Under the pieces are notes generated by a model, which searched no databases, had not been told where the DNA came from, and worked only from the letters and a program-made list of their open reading frames with translations. Below, piece after piece: positions 34,175 through 42,389 of a DNA stretch of 64,000 bases. The position numbers and the translations under genes are program-made. Source of the stretch: Parvularcula mediterranea (GTDB lineage Bacteria; Pseudomonadota; Alphaproteobacteria; Caulobacterales; Parvularculaceae); contig NZ_JABFCX010000003.1 of the NCBI RefSeq assembly GCF_013085255.1, positions 815,288 to 879,287 of the forward strand. The letters run 5' to 3'. Within the stretch, counting starts at the first letter, position 1. Each line of letters starts with the position of its first letter.

Positions 34175-34684
34175 ATGAAACGCACATTCCTTATCGCCGG
34201 AGCGGTCGTGACCGCTTTGGCGTCAGCGTCCGCCACGACGCTTGAAAAGCTGACCTTCAAGGAGGCTGTGAAAGCCGCCGAAAGCGCTGTCGTCGCCCGC
34301 GCGCTCAGCTCGTCCGTCGTCAGCGAAGAGGGCCAGACCTACACGGAGACGACCTTCGAGATCACCAGCGCTGCCTTCGGCGAGCCTGGCTCGACCGTCA
34401 CCCTGCGCTTCCCCGGTGGCCAGCTGAGCGGCACACTCGTCCCGATGGGCGAAGTCAGCGCCGGCAGCCCCACCTTCTTCGAAGGCTCTGAGAGCCTTCT
34501 CCTCATCGACGAGACAGACGACGGTTCCGCAGTCGTCGGCTTCAACCAGGGGATCTACCCCGTTCTCGGTAATGGCATGGTCGCGCTCCCGCGCGAGCAG
34601 GGCGGCATGATGTCCGTCTCCGATGCCTTCACCGTCATCAACGAAGCCCGCACCGCAGCCGAAGACAGCCCGGAAACTCCGTAA
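34175..34684 (+). CDS. Small exported partner of the metzincin protease
   Basis: A 169-aa protein with a signal peptide (cleavage about residue 20, after SASA) and no recognised domain. The segment FKEAVKAAESAVVARALSSSVVSEEGQTYTETTFEI resembles the exported proteins encoded just before matrixin-type proteases in other bacteria, where they may be chaperones, inhibitors or secretion partners. This is inference from layout. GAGGAGG lies upstream of ATG 34175. The GC-rich palindromic CCCCGCAATTGGGG (34082-34095) is 80 bp upstream. The next gene starts 36 bp later. Confidence 0.75.
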   Translation: MKRTFLIAGAVVTALASASATTLEKLTFKEAVKAAESAVVARALSSSVVSEEGQTYTETTFEITSAAFGEPGSTVTLRFPGGQLSGTLVPMGEVSAGSPTFFEGSESLLLIDETDDGSAVVGFNQGIYPVLGNGMVALPREQGGMMSVSDAFTVINEARTAAEDSPETP

Positions 34685-34720
34685 GCTGACGTCTCTCTTC
34701 GAATAGGATTTGATCGTACA

Positions 34721-36610
34721 ATGAAAAAACTTCTTATGCTCACGGCCGCGGCTGCCACACTCGGCAGCACGGCCATGGCCCAGGGTGGCCGCCAGCTCGA
34801 CATCATCGCGCTCCCGACCGCTGTCGTGGATGTCCGTGGTGACACGTTCCTGCAGCGCGAAACCGTTCCGATCTTCTGGGACGAACGCTGCGCCTCGGTG
34901 GAATACACCCTCAACACCGCAGGCCTGCCGAACCAATTCATCGGTGGGCCGACGGTTTCGCAGGCTGATACAGTTGCTGCGATCCAGGCAGGTCTTGACC
35001 GCTGGAACGACAACCCCGCCTCCTATATCGAGATGAACATCACCTCGGAGCGCAATCTTGGCTTCAAAACTCGCGCAGGCGGTGACTTCATCAACGAGGT
35101 GACCTTCCTCACGGCCTCGAACTTCACTGCGCTCGCCTCCTCACCGTCGACGTCGCTCCTTGCGGACTCCGTCTTCAACCCCGGCGACGACCTCAATGGT
35201 GACGGCAACTCCGACGTCTTCGACCCGGCAGTCGAAGGCAGGAACACCTGCTTCGACGCTGACGGTGACGGCGACATCGAATTCCCGGCAGGTTTCTACC
35301 GTGCAGGGACGATTCTCGACAATGACGTCCAGTTCAACATCGGCGTCCTCTGGGAGACATTCCCGACGAACACTGGCGGCGTGGACATCGACGCAGTTTC
35401 GACCCACGAGTTCGGCCACAGCCACGGGCACAGCCACACCTCGCTGAACCAGATCTCGTTCACCGATGGCAGCAGCACCACAATGTTCCCGTTCATCGAC
35501 GCGAACGATGCGCAATCGGAGCTGACGACCCGGACGCCGCATACGGATGACCTCGCCCTGTCGGCCTTCATCTACCCCGAGGGCAGCTCGGACGAAGGCA
35601 TCGCAGCGCTCCAGCCCGGCGATATTTCTTTCGAGGCCGTCTATGATGTCATCGAAGGCAGCGTCGTCCGCGACGGCGTCAATGTCTCGGGCGCAGCCAT
35701 CACCGCGATCGACGAGAACGGTGAGCGCCAGGTGACCGGCATTTCCGGCCGCGCCCTCGTATTCGAAAGCGCAACCGGTGCCCTCAACATCTTCTCGCCG
35801 GAAAGCTTCCCGACCGGCGACTTCGAGATGGCTGTTCCGAAGGGGACCTACACCTTCGAACTGCAGGCCCTGGACGGCACACCCTTCGCGGCAAACCGTG
35901 TGTCGACCAACGCCAACATTGGCTTCATCCTCGGCCAGCAGGACTTCCCCCAGGAGCTCTTCGACAAGAACCAGGAGAGCGACACCGAGGTGAAGCCAGC
36001 CAAGTCAAAGGCCGTTCGTTCAGGCGACAGCCTCGCCAAGGCCATCGACTTCGTCACCAACCGAGAGGACACCGTTCGGAACCATGACGGTGCTCTGGAC
36101 TTTGGCGGCTTCAACCTCGTCGGCGTCACCAGCGTGCAGTATGCTGAACGCTTTGCAGGCGCTGACGTGCTCGCAGCACTCGACGCCAACCAGGCGCTGG
36201 TGAGCGGAAACATCCTCACCGGCACCTTCGATGCGAGCGAGCCCGTCCGGTTCGACCGCGTCACTCTCTCCCTCGGCAAGGACGACGGCGAAGGCGGATT
36301 GGTCTTCGAGCGTGAGCTCAAGACTGTCGAAGGCCCGCTTGGCGAAGACGGCGACTACGTCACCGCAGTCTTCAACGGCGCCAAAGGCCTCGCGAAGAAG
36401 ATCGAGCAGGCTCTCAAGAAAGACCCGAGCCTCGATGTGATCCTCGTGATCGAAGCCGACGCGCTTCAGATCGGTGCATCCGGTCAACCTCCGGCACAGG
36501 TCCGTCTCGACACCAGCGCTGCCGGGACGTCCTACGTTTCCTTCAACGGTGCTGAACTGAGCTCCATCGGCCTGACCAACATGATGGAACTGCGGTTCGT
36601 GCCGAACTAA
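34721..36610 (+). CDS. Secreted matrixin-type metzincin metalloprotease
   Basis: A 629-aa secreted protein with a signal peptide ending in TAMA. The metzincin zinc site HEFGHSHGHSH (HExxHxxGxxH; His229, Glu230, His233, His239) is complete, and Met255 in TTMFPF fits the Met-turn. Two Ca-binding-like Asp loops (DLNGDGNSD, about 157-166, and DADGDGDIE, about 179-187) lie just before it. The C-terminal 320 residues form beta-rich domains, probably adhesive. It is a likely exoprotease; the substrate is unknown. It is followed by a strong terminator. Confidence 0.92.
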   Translation: MKKLLMLTAAAATLGSTAMAQGGRQLDIIALPTAVVDVRGDTFLQRETVPIFWDERCASVEYTLNTAGLPNQFIGGPTVSQADTVAAIQAGLDRWNDNPASYIEMNITSERNLGFKTRAGGDFINEVTFLTASNFTALASSPSTSLLADSVFNPGDDLNGDGNSDVFDPAVEGRNTCFDADGDGDIEFPAGFYRAGTILDNDVQFNIGVLWETFPTNTGGVDIDAVSTHEFGHSHGHSHTSLNQISFTDGSSTTMFPFIDANDAQSELTTRTPHTDDLALSAFIYPEGSSDEGIAALQPGDISFEAVYDVIEGSVVRDGVNVSGAAITAIDENGERQVTGISGRALVFESATGALNIFSPESFPTGDFEMAVPKGTYTFELQALDGTPFAANRVSTNANIGFILGQQDFPQELFDKNQESDTEVKPAKSKAVRSGDSLAKAIDFVTNREDTVRNHDGALDFGGFNLVGVTSVQYAERFAGADVLAALDANQALVSGNILTGTFDASEPVRFDRVTLSLGKDDGEGGLVFERELKTVEGPLGEDGDYVTAVFNGAKGLAKKIEQALKKDPSLDVILVIEADALQIGASGQPPAQVRLDTSAAGTSYVSFNGAELSSIGLTNMMELRFVPN

Positions 36611-36632
36611 TCGGCATCCTAGAAGTATAGAG

Positions 36633-36664
36633 AGGGCGGCGCAGGCACCTGCGCCGCCCTTTTT
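36633..36664 (+). terminator. Rho-independent terminator after the metzincin gene
   Basis: A 12-bp stem AGGGCGGCGCAG/CTGCGCCGCCCT with a 4-nt loop and TTTTT tail, 22 bp after the stop codon. Confidence 0.93.
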
Positions 36665-36785
36665 CATGCCCTTCAGCCAAACTGAGCCAAGGGGTTCCAA
36701 TCTGGCCGATGCGTCACCATATCCGTGAAGACGACGAATGAGCGCTTGTGTTCATTATCAAGCGTAAGACGTGGGAACATCATTC

Positions 36786-37703
36786 ATGGCCGGTAATGCC
36801 CTCACCACCACAAGCGGTGCGCCGCTGACGCCTGAAGGCGGTCTCAGCCGCTATCTCTCGGAAATCCGGAAGTTTCCGATGCTCGAGAAGAACCAGGAAT
36901 ACATGCTCGCCAAGCGTTTCCTGGAGCATGACGACCCGGATGCGGCGAAGCAGCTGATCACCTCGCACCTGCGCCTCGTGGCCAAGATCGCCATGGGCTA
37001 TAGAGGCTACGGCCTGCCCACCGGCGAGGTCATCTCCGAGGGCAATGTCGGCCTCATGCAGGCGGTGAAGAAGTTCGACCCTGAGAAGGGCTTCCGCCTC
37101 TCCACCTACGCCATGTGGTGGATCAGGGCCGCGATCCAGGAATACATCCTGCGCTCCTGGTCCCTCGTGAAGATCGGCACCACGGCGGCCCAGAAGAAGC
37201 TTTTCTTCAACCTGCGCAAGATCAAGGGCCAGATCGATGCCGTCGACGAGGGCGACCTCAAGCCTGAGGAAGTCGATTTCATCGCCACCAAGCTCGGCGT
37301 CAGCGAGGACGACGTCGTCTCGATGAACCGCCGCATGGCGGGCGGCGACAACTCCCTCAACTCGCCCATGCGCGGCGATGGCGAAGGCACCGCCGAATGG
37401 CAGGACTGGCTCGTCGACGAGAACGCCGTCAACGCCGAGGCCCAGCTTGCCAAGGACGACGAGTTCGACACGCGGATGGAGCTCCTCCAAACCGCCATGG
37501 GCGAGCTCAACGAGCGCGAGCAGCACATCCTCCAGGAACGTCGGCTCACGGAGGATCCCAAGACCCTCGAAGAGCTCTCTGGCGAGTACGGAGTATCCCG
37601 CGAACGCATCCGCCAGATCGAGGTCCGCGCCTTCGAGAAGCTCCAAAAGGCCATGAAGAAGCTCGACAAGCAAATGCGCCAGGGCACTGCTAAAGCCGGT
37701 TAG
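36786..37703 (+). CDS. rpoH: RNA polymerase sigma factor RpoH (sigma-32)
   Basis: RpoH directs RNA polymerase to heat-shock promoters. The 305-aa protein has region 2 (SHLRLVAKIAMGYRGYGLPTGEVISEGNVGLMQAVKKFDPEKGFRLSTYAMWWIRAAIQEYILRSWSLVK in part), the RpoH box before region 3, and region 4.2 ending in GVSRERIRQIEVRAFEKLQKAM. ATG 36786 fits the family start (GTG 36771 adds 5 residues). Control may be by mRNA structure and by Hsp-dependent degradation, as in relatives. A palindromic element follows. Confidence 0.96.
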   Translation: MAGNALTTTSGAPLTPEGGLSRYLSEIRKFPMLEKNQEYMLAKRFLEHDDPDAAKQLITSHLRLVAKIAMGYRGYGLPTGEVISEGNVGLMQAVKKFDPEKGFRLSTYAMWWIRAAIQEYILRSWSLVKIGTTAAQKKLFFNLRKIKGQIDAVDEGDLKPEEVDFIATKLGVSEDDVVSMNRRMAGGDNSLNSPMRGDGEGTAEWQDWLVDENAVNAEAQLAKDDEFDTRMELLQTAMGELNEREQHILQERRLTEDPKTLEELSGEYGVSRERIRQIEVRAFEKLQKAMKKLDKQMRQGTAKAG

Positions 37704-37708
37704 CTTTG

Positions 37709-37766
37709 TCTCACGGCGCGCGGCGCCTCCGACGGGGCGGCCCGACCGGCCGGCGCCCGGTCGGGC
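37709..37766. repeat. Interspersed palindromic element, copy 2
   Basis: TCTCACGGCGCGCGGCGCCT (plus CC, 37709-37730) and the inverted repeat GCCCGACCGG/CCGGTCGGGC (37740-37749 and 37757-37766) match copy 1 after rpsU; the stem arms are identical. It lies 5 bp after the rpoH stop and could act as its terminator, though no T-run follows. Confidence 0.7.
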
Positions 37767-37792
37767 GCTTGGGCGCCTAGCGCGCTCGCAGG

Positions 37793-38659
37793 TCAGTCGA
37801 GCACGGTGTAGGCGTAGACCACGCGGTTCATTTCCCTGAGGAGGCGATTGCTCTGGGTTGCGACCTTGGCCATCTCCTCGTCGGTGGGCAGGGATCCGTC
37901 GATGGCAGCCGTGTAAATCGGCGCAAGGCCGCGGTAGATTGCATCCACTTTTCCAAGCCCAACCGCGGCGATGCCCTTAGGCTGCAGCATTCCGTCTGTA
38001 CCGCCTTGGAGCGAGGCGTGTGAGGTCTCAAACGTTGCCGCTGTCTGCATAAGGGCTTTGCGATTGACGTCCGCCCCCTGCCCAGCCTTCACGAAGCAGA
38101 GCTCCTTCGCAGCCTTCTGGGAGAGCATCCGCTGGCGTCCGGCAACGTTGATCGTCCGCCCCCTGACAGGCTCGACATTCCCGCCAAGTGCATGAACCGT
38201 CTCTATCAAGCTGACGGCGTCATTCATCCGCTTGAGGAGCGCGTTACTCTGCTGGCCGAGGCTTTCGAGACTGGCGAGCTCTGCACTCCCTTGAGAGAGG
38301 ACCTCTTCGACAGCACCGGAGAAGGGCAGCCAAAGGGCCTCGACGTCGGCAAGCAGCTCAAGCACCCGCTCATCACGCTCAGGCAGAAGCCCTAGCTCCG
38401 GGTCTCCATCCTTCAGTCCCCGGAGAACCTGTCGAAAGGCAGCATGGGCCGAACGGAGCTCTTCGAGCGCCTCTTTCGCACCCGTATCGATCGCGATCAT
38501 GCAGGAAGCCTTCGCCATCTTCTGGGACAGCATGCGCTGGCGGCCAGCAAGGTTGATCCTGGCCCGCCCGTCCTGGCTCACGGCGGCAGTGTCGAGAGAT
38601 GCACCCGAAGCGCTCATCATAAAAGGTGTAAAAATGGCAGTAGCAATAATATCTAACAC
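37793..38659 (-). CDS. Exported protein with two PilJ/NarX-type sensor domains
   Basis: A 288-aa protein with a short N-terminal signal and two copies of the type IV pili chemotaxis-transducer N-terminal (PilJ) domain, each opening with INLAGRQRMLSQKMAK or INVAGRQRMLSQKAAK. This motif resembles the P-box of nitrate/nitrite sensors NarX and NarQ. No output domain (kinase or MCP) is present, so it may bind a ligand for a partner. GTG 38659 is the start; sequence upstream is AT-rich for this window. Confidence 0.87.
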   Translation of the reverse strand: MLDIIATAIFTPFMMSASGASLDTAAVSQDGRARINLAGRQRMLSQKMAKASCMIAIDTGAKEALEELRSAHAAFRQVLRGLKDGDPELGLLPERDERVLELLADVEALWLPFSGAVEEVLSQGSAELASLESLGQQSNALLKRMNDAVSLIETVHALGGNVEPVRGRTINVAGRQRMLSQKAAKELCFVKAGQGADVNRKALMQTAATFETSHASLQGGTDGMLQPKGIAAVGLGKVDAIYRGLAPIYTAAIDGSLPTDEEMAKVATQSNRLLREMNRVVYAYTVLD

Positions 38660-38854
38660 GGATTATCTCGCAGCTTTCCCCCGGAGCCACACAAAGGCTC
38701 TCTTGGTAAAGCGACGACTACCGATTAGTCTAAAATTAGATGAGAGCGGCAAACAAATGTCCGCACACCCTCTGTCTTTATCATAAGCGAAGGCTCTGAT
38801 TGAGAATCCTCCGAAAGCAGACAATTCTCATAAAACTGAAGCAACTTTTGTCTA

Positions 38855-40000
38855 CTACTGATCCGCGGCTCCGGTCAGGTACATCGCAGCGGCGATCATC
38901 TCATCATTGGCCTGATCTTCATTAGTGAAGAAGGTATAGCCCCAGCCATTCTCCGGGCTGACCATGACGAAGCTCGTGTAGCCCGAATTGTTCCCGCCGT
39001 GGGTGTAGAGATAGCCAAACGGCGTTTCGTAGACGGAGAAACCGAGCGCCCAGTCAACGAGGCCAAGCGCGCGAGATGGCTCGTCCTCCGGGATCGGGGA
39101 GTTCTGTCCTTCAAGGAAGGTGGCCGTCGCCTCGTCGGAGAGGATGTCGCCCTCCATGAACGCGATCATAGCCTTGGCGTAATCGTCAGCGGTCGAATGG
39201 ACGGAGTGCGCAGCACCGAAGCCGCTGTCTTCGCCGCCATAGTCGAGGTCAGGCTCAAGCGCCGCACCATCATCATAGCCCGTCGCCTTCCGGTCCGTCT
39301 CACCGTCTGACTGCACGAACGTCGTATCGCGAAGCCCGGCGGGCCCGGCGATCCGGTCGACGAAGACTTCATCAAGGCCAAGATCATCCGTATCGAGATT
39401 GTGCTTCAGCACCTCTTCGAGATATTCATAACCTTCGCCAGAGTAGATGAAGGCCTCCCCTGGGTCCGCCTGGAACCTGAGGACGTTTTCTGGATCGCTC
39501 CAGCGCCAATTGGGAAGCCCCGTCTGATGGCTCAGCACCATGCGCGCGGTGATCTCTTGGGCGCGGGGGTCATCGGTCAGGTCCGGGTGCGGATAGTACT
39601 CATAGAGCGGCTTAGAGAGGTCGAGAACGCCCTCTTCTGCGAGCTTGACCGTCAGCATACCAAACAGTGGCTTGGAGAGCGAAGCAGCTTCGAAAAGCGT
39701 GTCGTCCCCAATCGGTTCCCCCGCCTCAACATTGGCGAGCCCGAGATTGCGCGAGTAGACGATCTCATTGTCGTTGATGATCGCCACCGAAAGTCCCGGC
39801 ACGGCACCGCTGGCGATGAAGCCGTTGAAAAAGGCGTCGATCTCTTCAGTCCCAACAGCGACCCCGTCGAGACGGCGAACCTCAGCAGCGACGGCCTCAG
39901 CCTCGGTTTCCGTGGGCTCCAGCGCTGGGGCTTCGGTGGCCTCCTGGCTACAGCCTGCGGCCAGTGCCGCGGTCCCTAGAATGATGGATGCTCTGATCAC
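38855..40000 (-). CDS. Serine hydrolase lipoprotein, class C beta-lactamase-like
   Basis: A 381-aa lipoprotein (lipobox LAAGC). The catalytic SxxK is Ser107-Leu-Ser-Lys110; YSGEGY is the YxN-like tyrosine motif; THGGNNSGY is the third (KTG-like) motif. It is similar to bacterial esterases and D-aminopeptidases. A second member of the family, only distantly similar, is at 11130. It is not linked to a transporter or regulator, so a true beta-lactamase role is doubtful. Confidence 0.88.
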   Translation of the reverse strand: MIRASIILGTAALAAGCSQEATEAPALEPTETEAEAVAAEVRRLDGVAVGTEEIDAFFNGFIASGAVPGLSVAIINDNEIVYSRNLGLANVEAGEPIGDDTLFEAASLSKPLFGMLTVKLAEEGVLDLSKPLYEYYPHPDLTDDPRAQEITARMVLSHQTGLPNWRWSDPENVLRFQADPGEAFIYSGEGYEYLEEVLKHNLDTDDLGLDEVFVDRIAGPAGLRDTTFVQSDGETDRKATGYDDGAALEPDLDYGGEDSGFGAAHSVHSTADDYAKAMIAFMEGDILSDEATATFLEGQNSPIPEDEPSRALGLVDWALGFSVYETPFGYLYTHGGNNSGYTSFVMVSPENGWGYTFFTNEDQANDEMIAAAMYLTGAADQ

Positions 40001-40092
40001 GACGCGTCTTCCTTCCCTGAAAGCCGATCAAAGATAGGGACGTCAGGCGAGGTGTTCCAGAGGATGGCTGCAGTGCGCCACGAACCCGTCAC

Positions 40093-40707
40093 TCAGTGAA
40101 CAATCACACCCGGAAGCTCGTCGTCCGACCCAGGCTCTCGCGGCAGGCTTGGACCCAAGAGATCCGCCAGCTGGTGCGCTGTGTCTTTCAGCCCTTCGGT
40201 CATCCGGTCAGCGGCCATTTTCTCCGAGAGCCTGGCCGCGAGTTCCTCCCATGCCTTGGGTTCGACGGCCTCGCGGGCTGCGTCATCGGGCAGGATTTCG
40301 ACGCGGTGCTCGCGCAGGGAGACGAAGACAAGGACCGCTGCCCGCGCTGTCGTTCGCCTTAATCCGTGGGCGAAGAATTCTGCCTGCGCCGCCGCTTTCA
40401 CGTCCCGGCTGACCCGGTCCTTACCCACGAAGAAGCGTCCTGCTGCCAGCATGGGCAAGACGGCTGCGAGGATGGCGAAGAGAAGCAGCTGCGCGATCCA
40501 GATGATCAGCGCTGGGATCTGGGTGAACGGAAGCAGCACGGCCGGGAGGGCAAGCGACGCAACCGCCGCCGCCATCGTCTCCACGGACGCGTAGTCGGTG
40601 GCGCCTTTCCTGACCATCAGGACGATTTCTGCGCTGGTCCGGGTTTCTGCGTCCTTGACGGCAGCTTCGAGCTCGGCGCGTTCGCTGTCGGTGATGATGT
40701 CTACCAT
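40093..40707 (-). CDS. TPM-domain membrane protein (second of the lemA cluster)
   Basis: A 204-aa protein with the TPM_phosphatase fold (TDSERAELEAAVKDAETRTSAEIVLMVR at the start) and two hydrophobic helices about residues 45-90. TPM domains act in envelope assembly, for example photosystem II repair in plants; the bacterial role is unclear. ATG 40707 overlaps the preceding TPM gene's end by 7 bp, so the two are translationally coupled. Confidence 0.87.
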   Translation of the reverse strand: MVDIITDSERAELEAAVKDAETRTSAEIVLMVRKGATDYASVETMAAAVASLALPAVLLPFTQIPALIIWIAQLLLFAILAAVLPMLAAGRFFVGKDRVSRDVKAAAQAEFFAHGLRRTTARAAVLVFVSLREHRVEILPDDAAREAVEPKAWEELAARLSEKMAADRMTEGLKDTAHQLADLLGPSLPREPGSDDELPGVIVH

Positions 40708-41513
40708 GAGCCTGAAGCTCCTCCTCCGCCGAAACTTCCTCCGCCTCCGGAGAAACCGCCTCCGAAGCCTCCGCCCCCGCTGGACCAGCCGCCACTTCGG
40801 GACGCGCCCTTGGCGAGCTCGCTGGCAATGATCCAAGCCAGGGCATCGCCATTGCCGCCATAGCGTCTGCGCCGTTTGCGGTCGCTAACATAGACGATGC
40901 CCCTCCGTGAACGGAAGATAGAGGGGAGAACGAAAATCACGATGAAAATGACGAGCGGCCAGGGGAATTGACCCTCGCTCTCGGCCACAGGCCTTTCGCC
41001 AGCGCGGCGGCGGCGGTCGAGCCATTCGGCCTCTTCACCCTTCAGGACAGTAAGCATCCCATCCACGCCTTGGATGACGCCCGTGTTGAAATCGCCAGAT
41101 CGAAAGGAGGGAACGATACGCTCACGAATGATCACGTCAGACAGCGCGTCCGTCAGGGTCCCCTCAAGGCCGTAGCCAACCTCAATCCTCAGGGCACGGT
41201 CGTTCGGCGCGACGATCAGCAGCGCGCCATTGTCGAGAGACCTCCCATCCTCGCCATCCGCCACGCCAATCCCCCATGCGCGGCCAAGCTCCACGCCATA
41301 GCGCTCAATCGGAAGGCCCTGAAGGTCAGCGACTGTCACCACGACGATCTGGTCGGAGGACTGCTCCTCCCATGCCGCAAGCTTTTGCGTCAGCGAGGCT
41401 TCGGCCTGGGGCGAAAGGATGCCCGCCGCATCGACCACGCGGCCTGTCAGCTCCGGGAAATCCTGAGCCGAGGCGAGGCCAAAGCTCAGGACAATGATGA
41501 TCAGAAAGCGCAA
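40701..41513 (-). CDS. TPM-domain protein, YgcG-like
   Basis: A 270-aa protein with a signal peptide (ending ASAQ), a TPM domain (VVDAAGILSPQAEASLTQKL, then GIGVADGEDGRSLDNGALLIVAPNDRALRIEVGYGLEG), a transmembrane helix about 190-207, and a glycine/serine-rich C-terminal tail, all typical of YgcG proteins. It lies 4 bp after lemA and overlaps the next TPM gene by 7 bp. Confidence 0.92.
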   Translation of the reverse strand: MRFLIIIVLSFGLASAQDFPELTGRVVDAAGILSPQAEASLTQKLAAWEEQSSDQIVVVTVADLQGLPIERYGVELGRAWGIGVADGEDGRSLDNGALLIVAPNDRALRIEVGYGLEGTLTDALSDVIIRERIVPSFRSGDFNTGVIQGVDGMLTVLKGEEAEWLDRRRRAGERPVAESEGQFPWPLVIFIVIFVLPSIFRSRRGIVYVSDRKRRRRYGGNGDALAWIIASELAKGASRSGGWSSGGGGFGGGFSGGGGSFGGGGASGSW

Positions 41514-41517
41514 CGGG

Positions 41518-42105
41518 TCAGCCGTCGTCGCCGAAGCTCACGGTCGGCGCGGTCTGCGCTTCGGGCACGGCTTCGAAGGTGGCAGCCTTCTCATACTGGC
41601 CGTTGAAGATCGCCGCGACCCAGCGGTCAGGCAGCACCATGAACTCGCGATTATAAATGCGGACGCTCTCGATATAGTCGCGCCGCGCCACGGCGATCCT
41701 GTTCTCGGTGCCTTCGAGCTGGGACTGCAGCGCAAGGAAGTTCTGGTTCGATTTGAGGTCAGGGTAGCGCTCCACGGTCACGAGGAGCCTAGAGAGTGCA
41801 CCCGAAAGCCGCTCCTGCGCCGCTTCGAACTGGGCAAGCTTGGCGGGGTCCGTCAGGTCATCAACGGAGAGCTGGATCTGGCTCGCGCTGGCCCGCGCTT
41901 CGGTAACCTCGCGGAGCACCTCGCGCTCCTGACGCGCGAAACCCTCGACGGTGTTCACGAGGTTCGGGATCAGGTCGGAGCGGCGCTGGTACTGGTTCTG
42001 GACCTCGGACCACGAGGCATCGAGATTGTTCTTCTTGTCCGGGACATCGTTGATCCCGCACGAGGCGAGCATCACGGCGGACATGATGAGGGCAATGAGG
42101 CGCAT
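41518..42105 (-). CDS. LemA-family lipoprotein
   Basis: A 195-aa LemA protein with lipobox LASC and the family core: NLDASWSEVQNQYQRRSDLIPNLV, long helices and IYNREFMVLPDRWVA near the end. LemA and TPM proteins often form one operon, as here (lemA-ygcG-TPM), and may act together in envelope maintenance. ATG 42105 has AGGAGAG 6 nt upstream. Confidence 0.95.
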   Translation of the reverse strand: MRLIALIMSAVMLASCGINDVPDKKNNLDASWSEVQNQYQRRSDLIPNLVNTVEGFARQEREVLREVTEARASASQIQLSVDDLTDPAKLAQFEAAQERLSGALSRLLVTVERYPDLKSNQNFLALQSQLEGTENRIAVARRDYIESVRIYNREFMVLPDRWVAAIFNGQYEKAATFEAVPEAQTAPTVSFGDDG

Positions 42106-42389
42106 CGGTCTCTCCTGGTGGCCAACAGGTCGCATATAGGGCCTGACGGGGTGCAACGCAGCCGCCTTTTCGCAGCTTGGAACTTTTCCACATCGCAGCG
42201 GCCGAAACGCTCAGATTTCGGGCCTCCAAGGACTCATCCGCTCAGGAGGCCATATTTTGCGCCTGCGAGCGCGTGCAGCGCACACTATGTTGCGGAAACG
42301 TTACACTTGCAGGCTTCTGTCAATTATGGCCTTGCCTATCGCATGAAATGCCTTTTTCCTTTCGCGGTTGCGAAAAGGGAACTCCATCA

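Noticed and set aside
42330-42360. Sigma-54-like box upstream of amt (TGGCCTTGCCTATCGCA)
   Set aside because: The GG to GC spacing is 11 nt, one more than the fixed 10 required, and the -12 element is poor.
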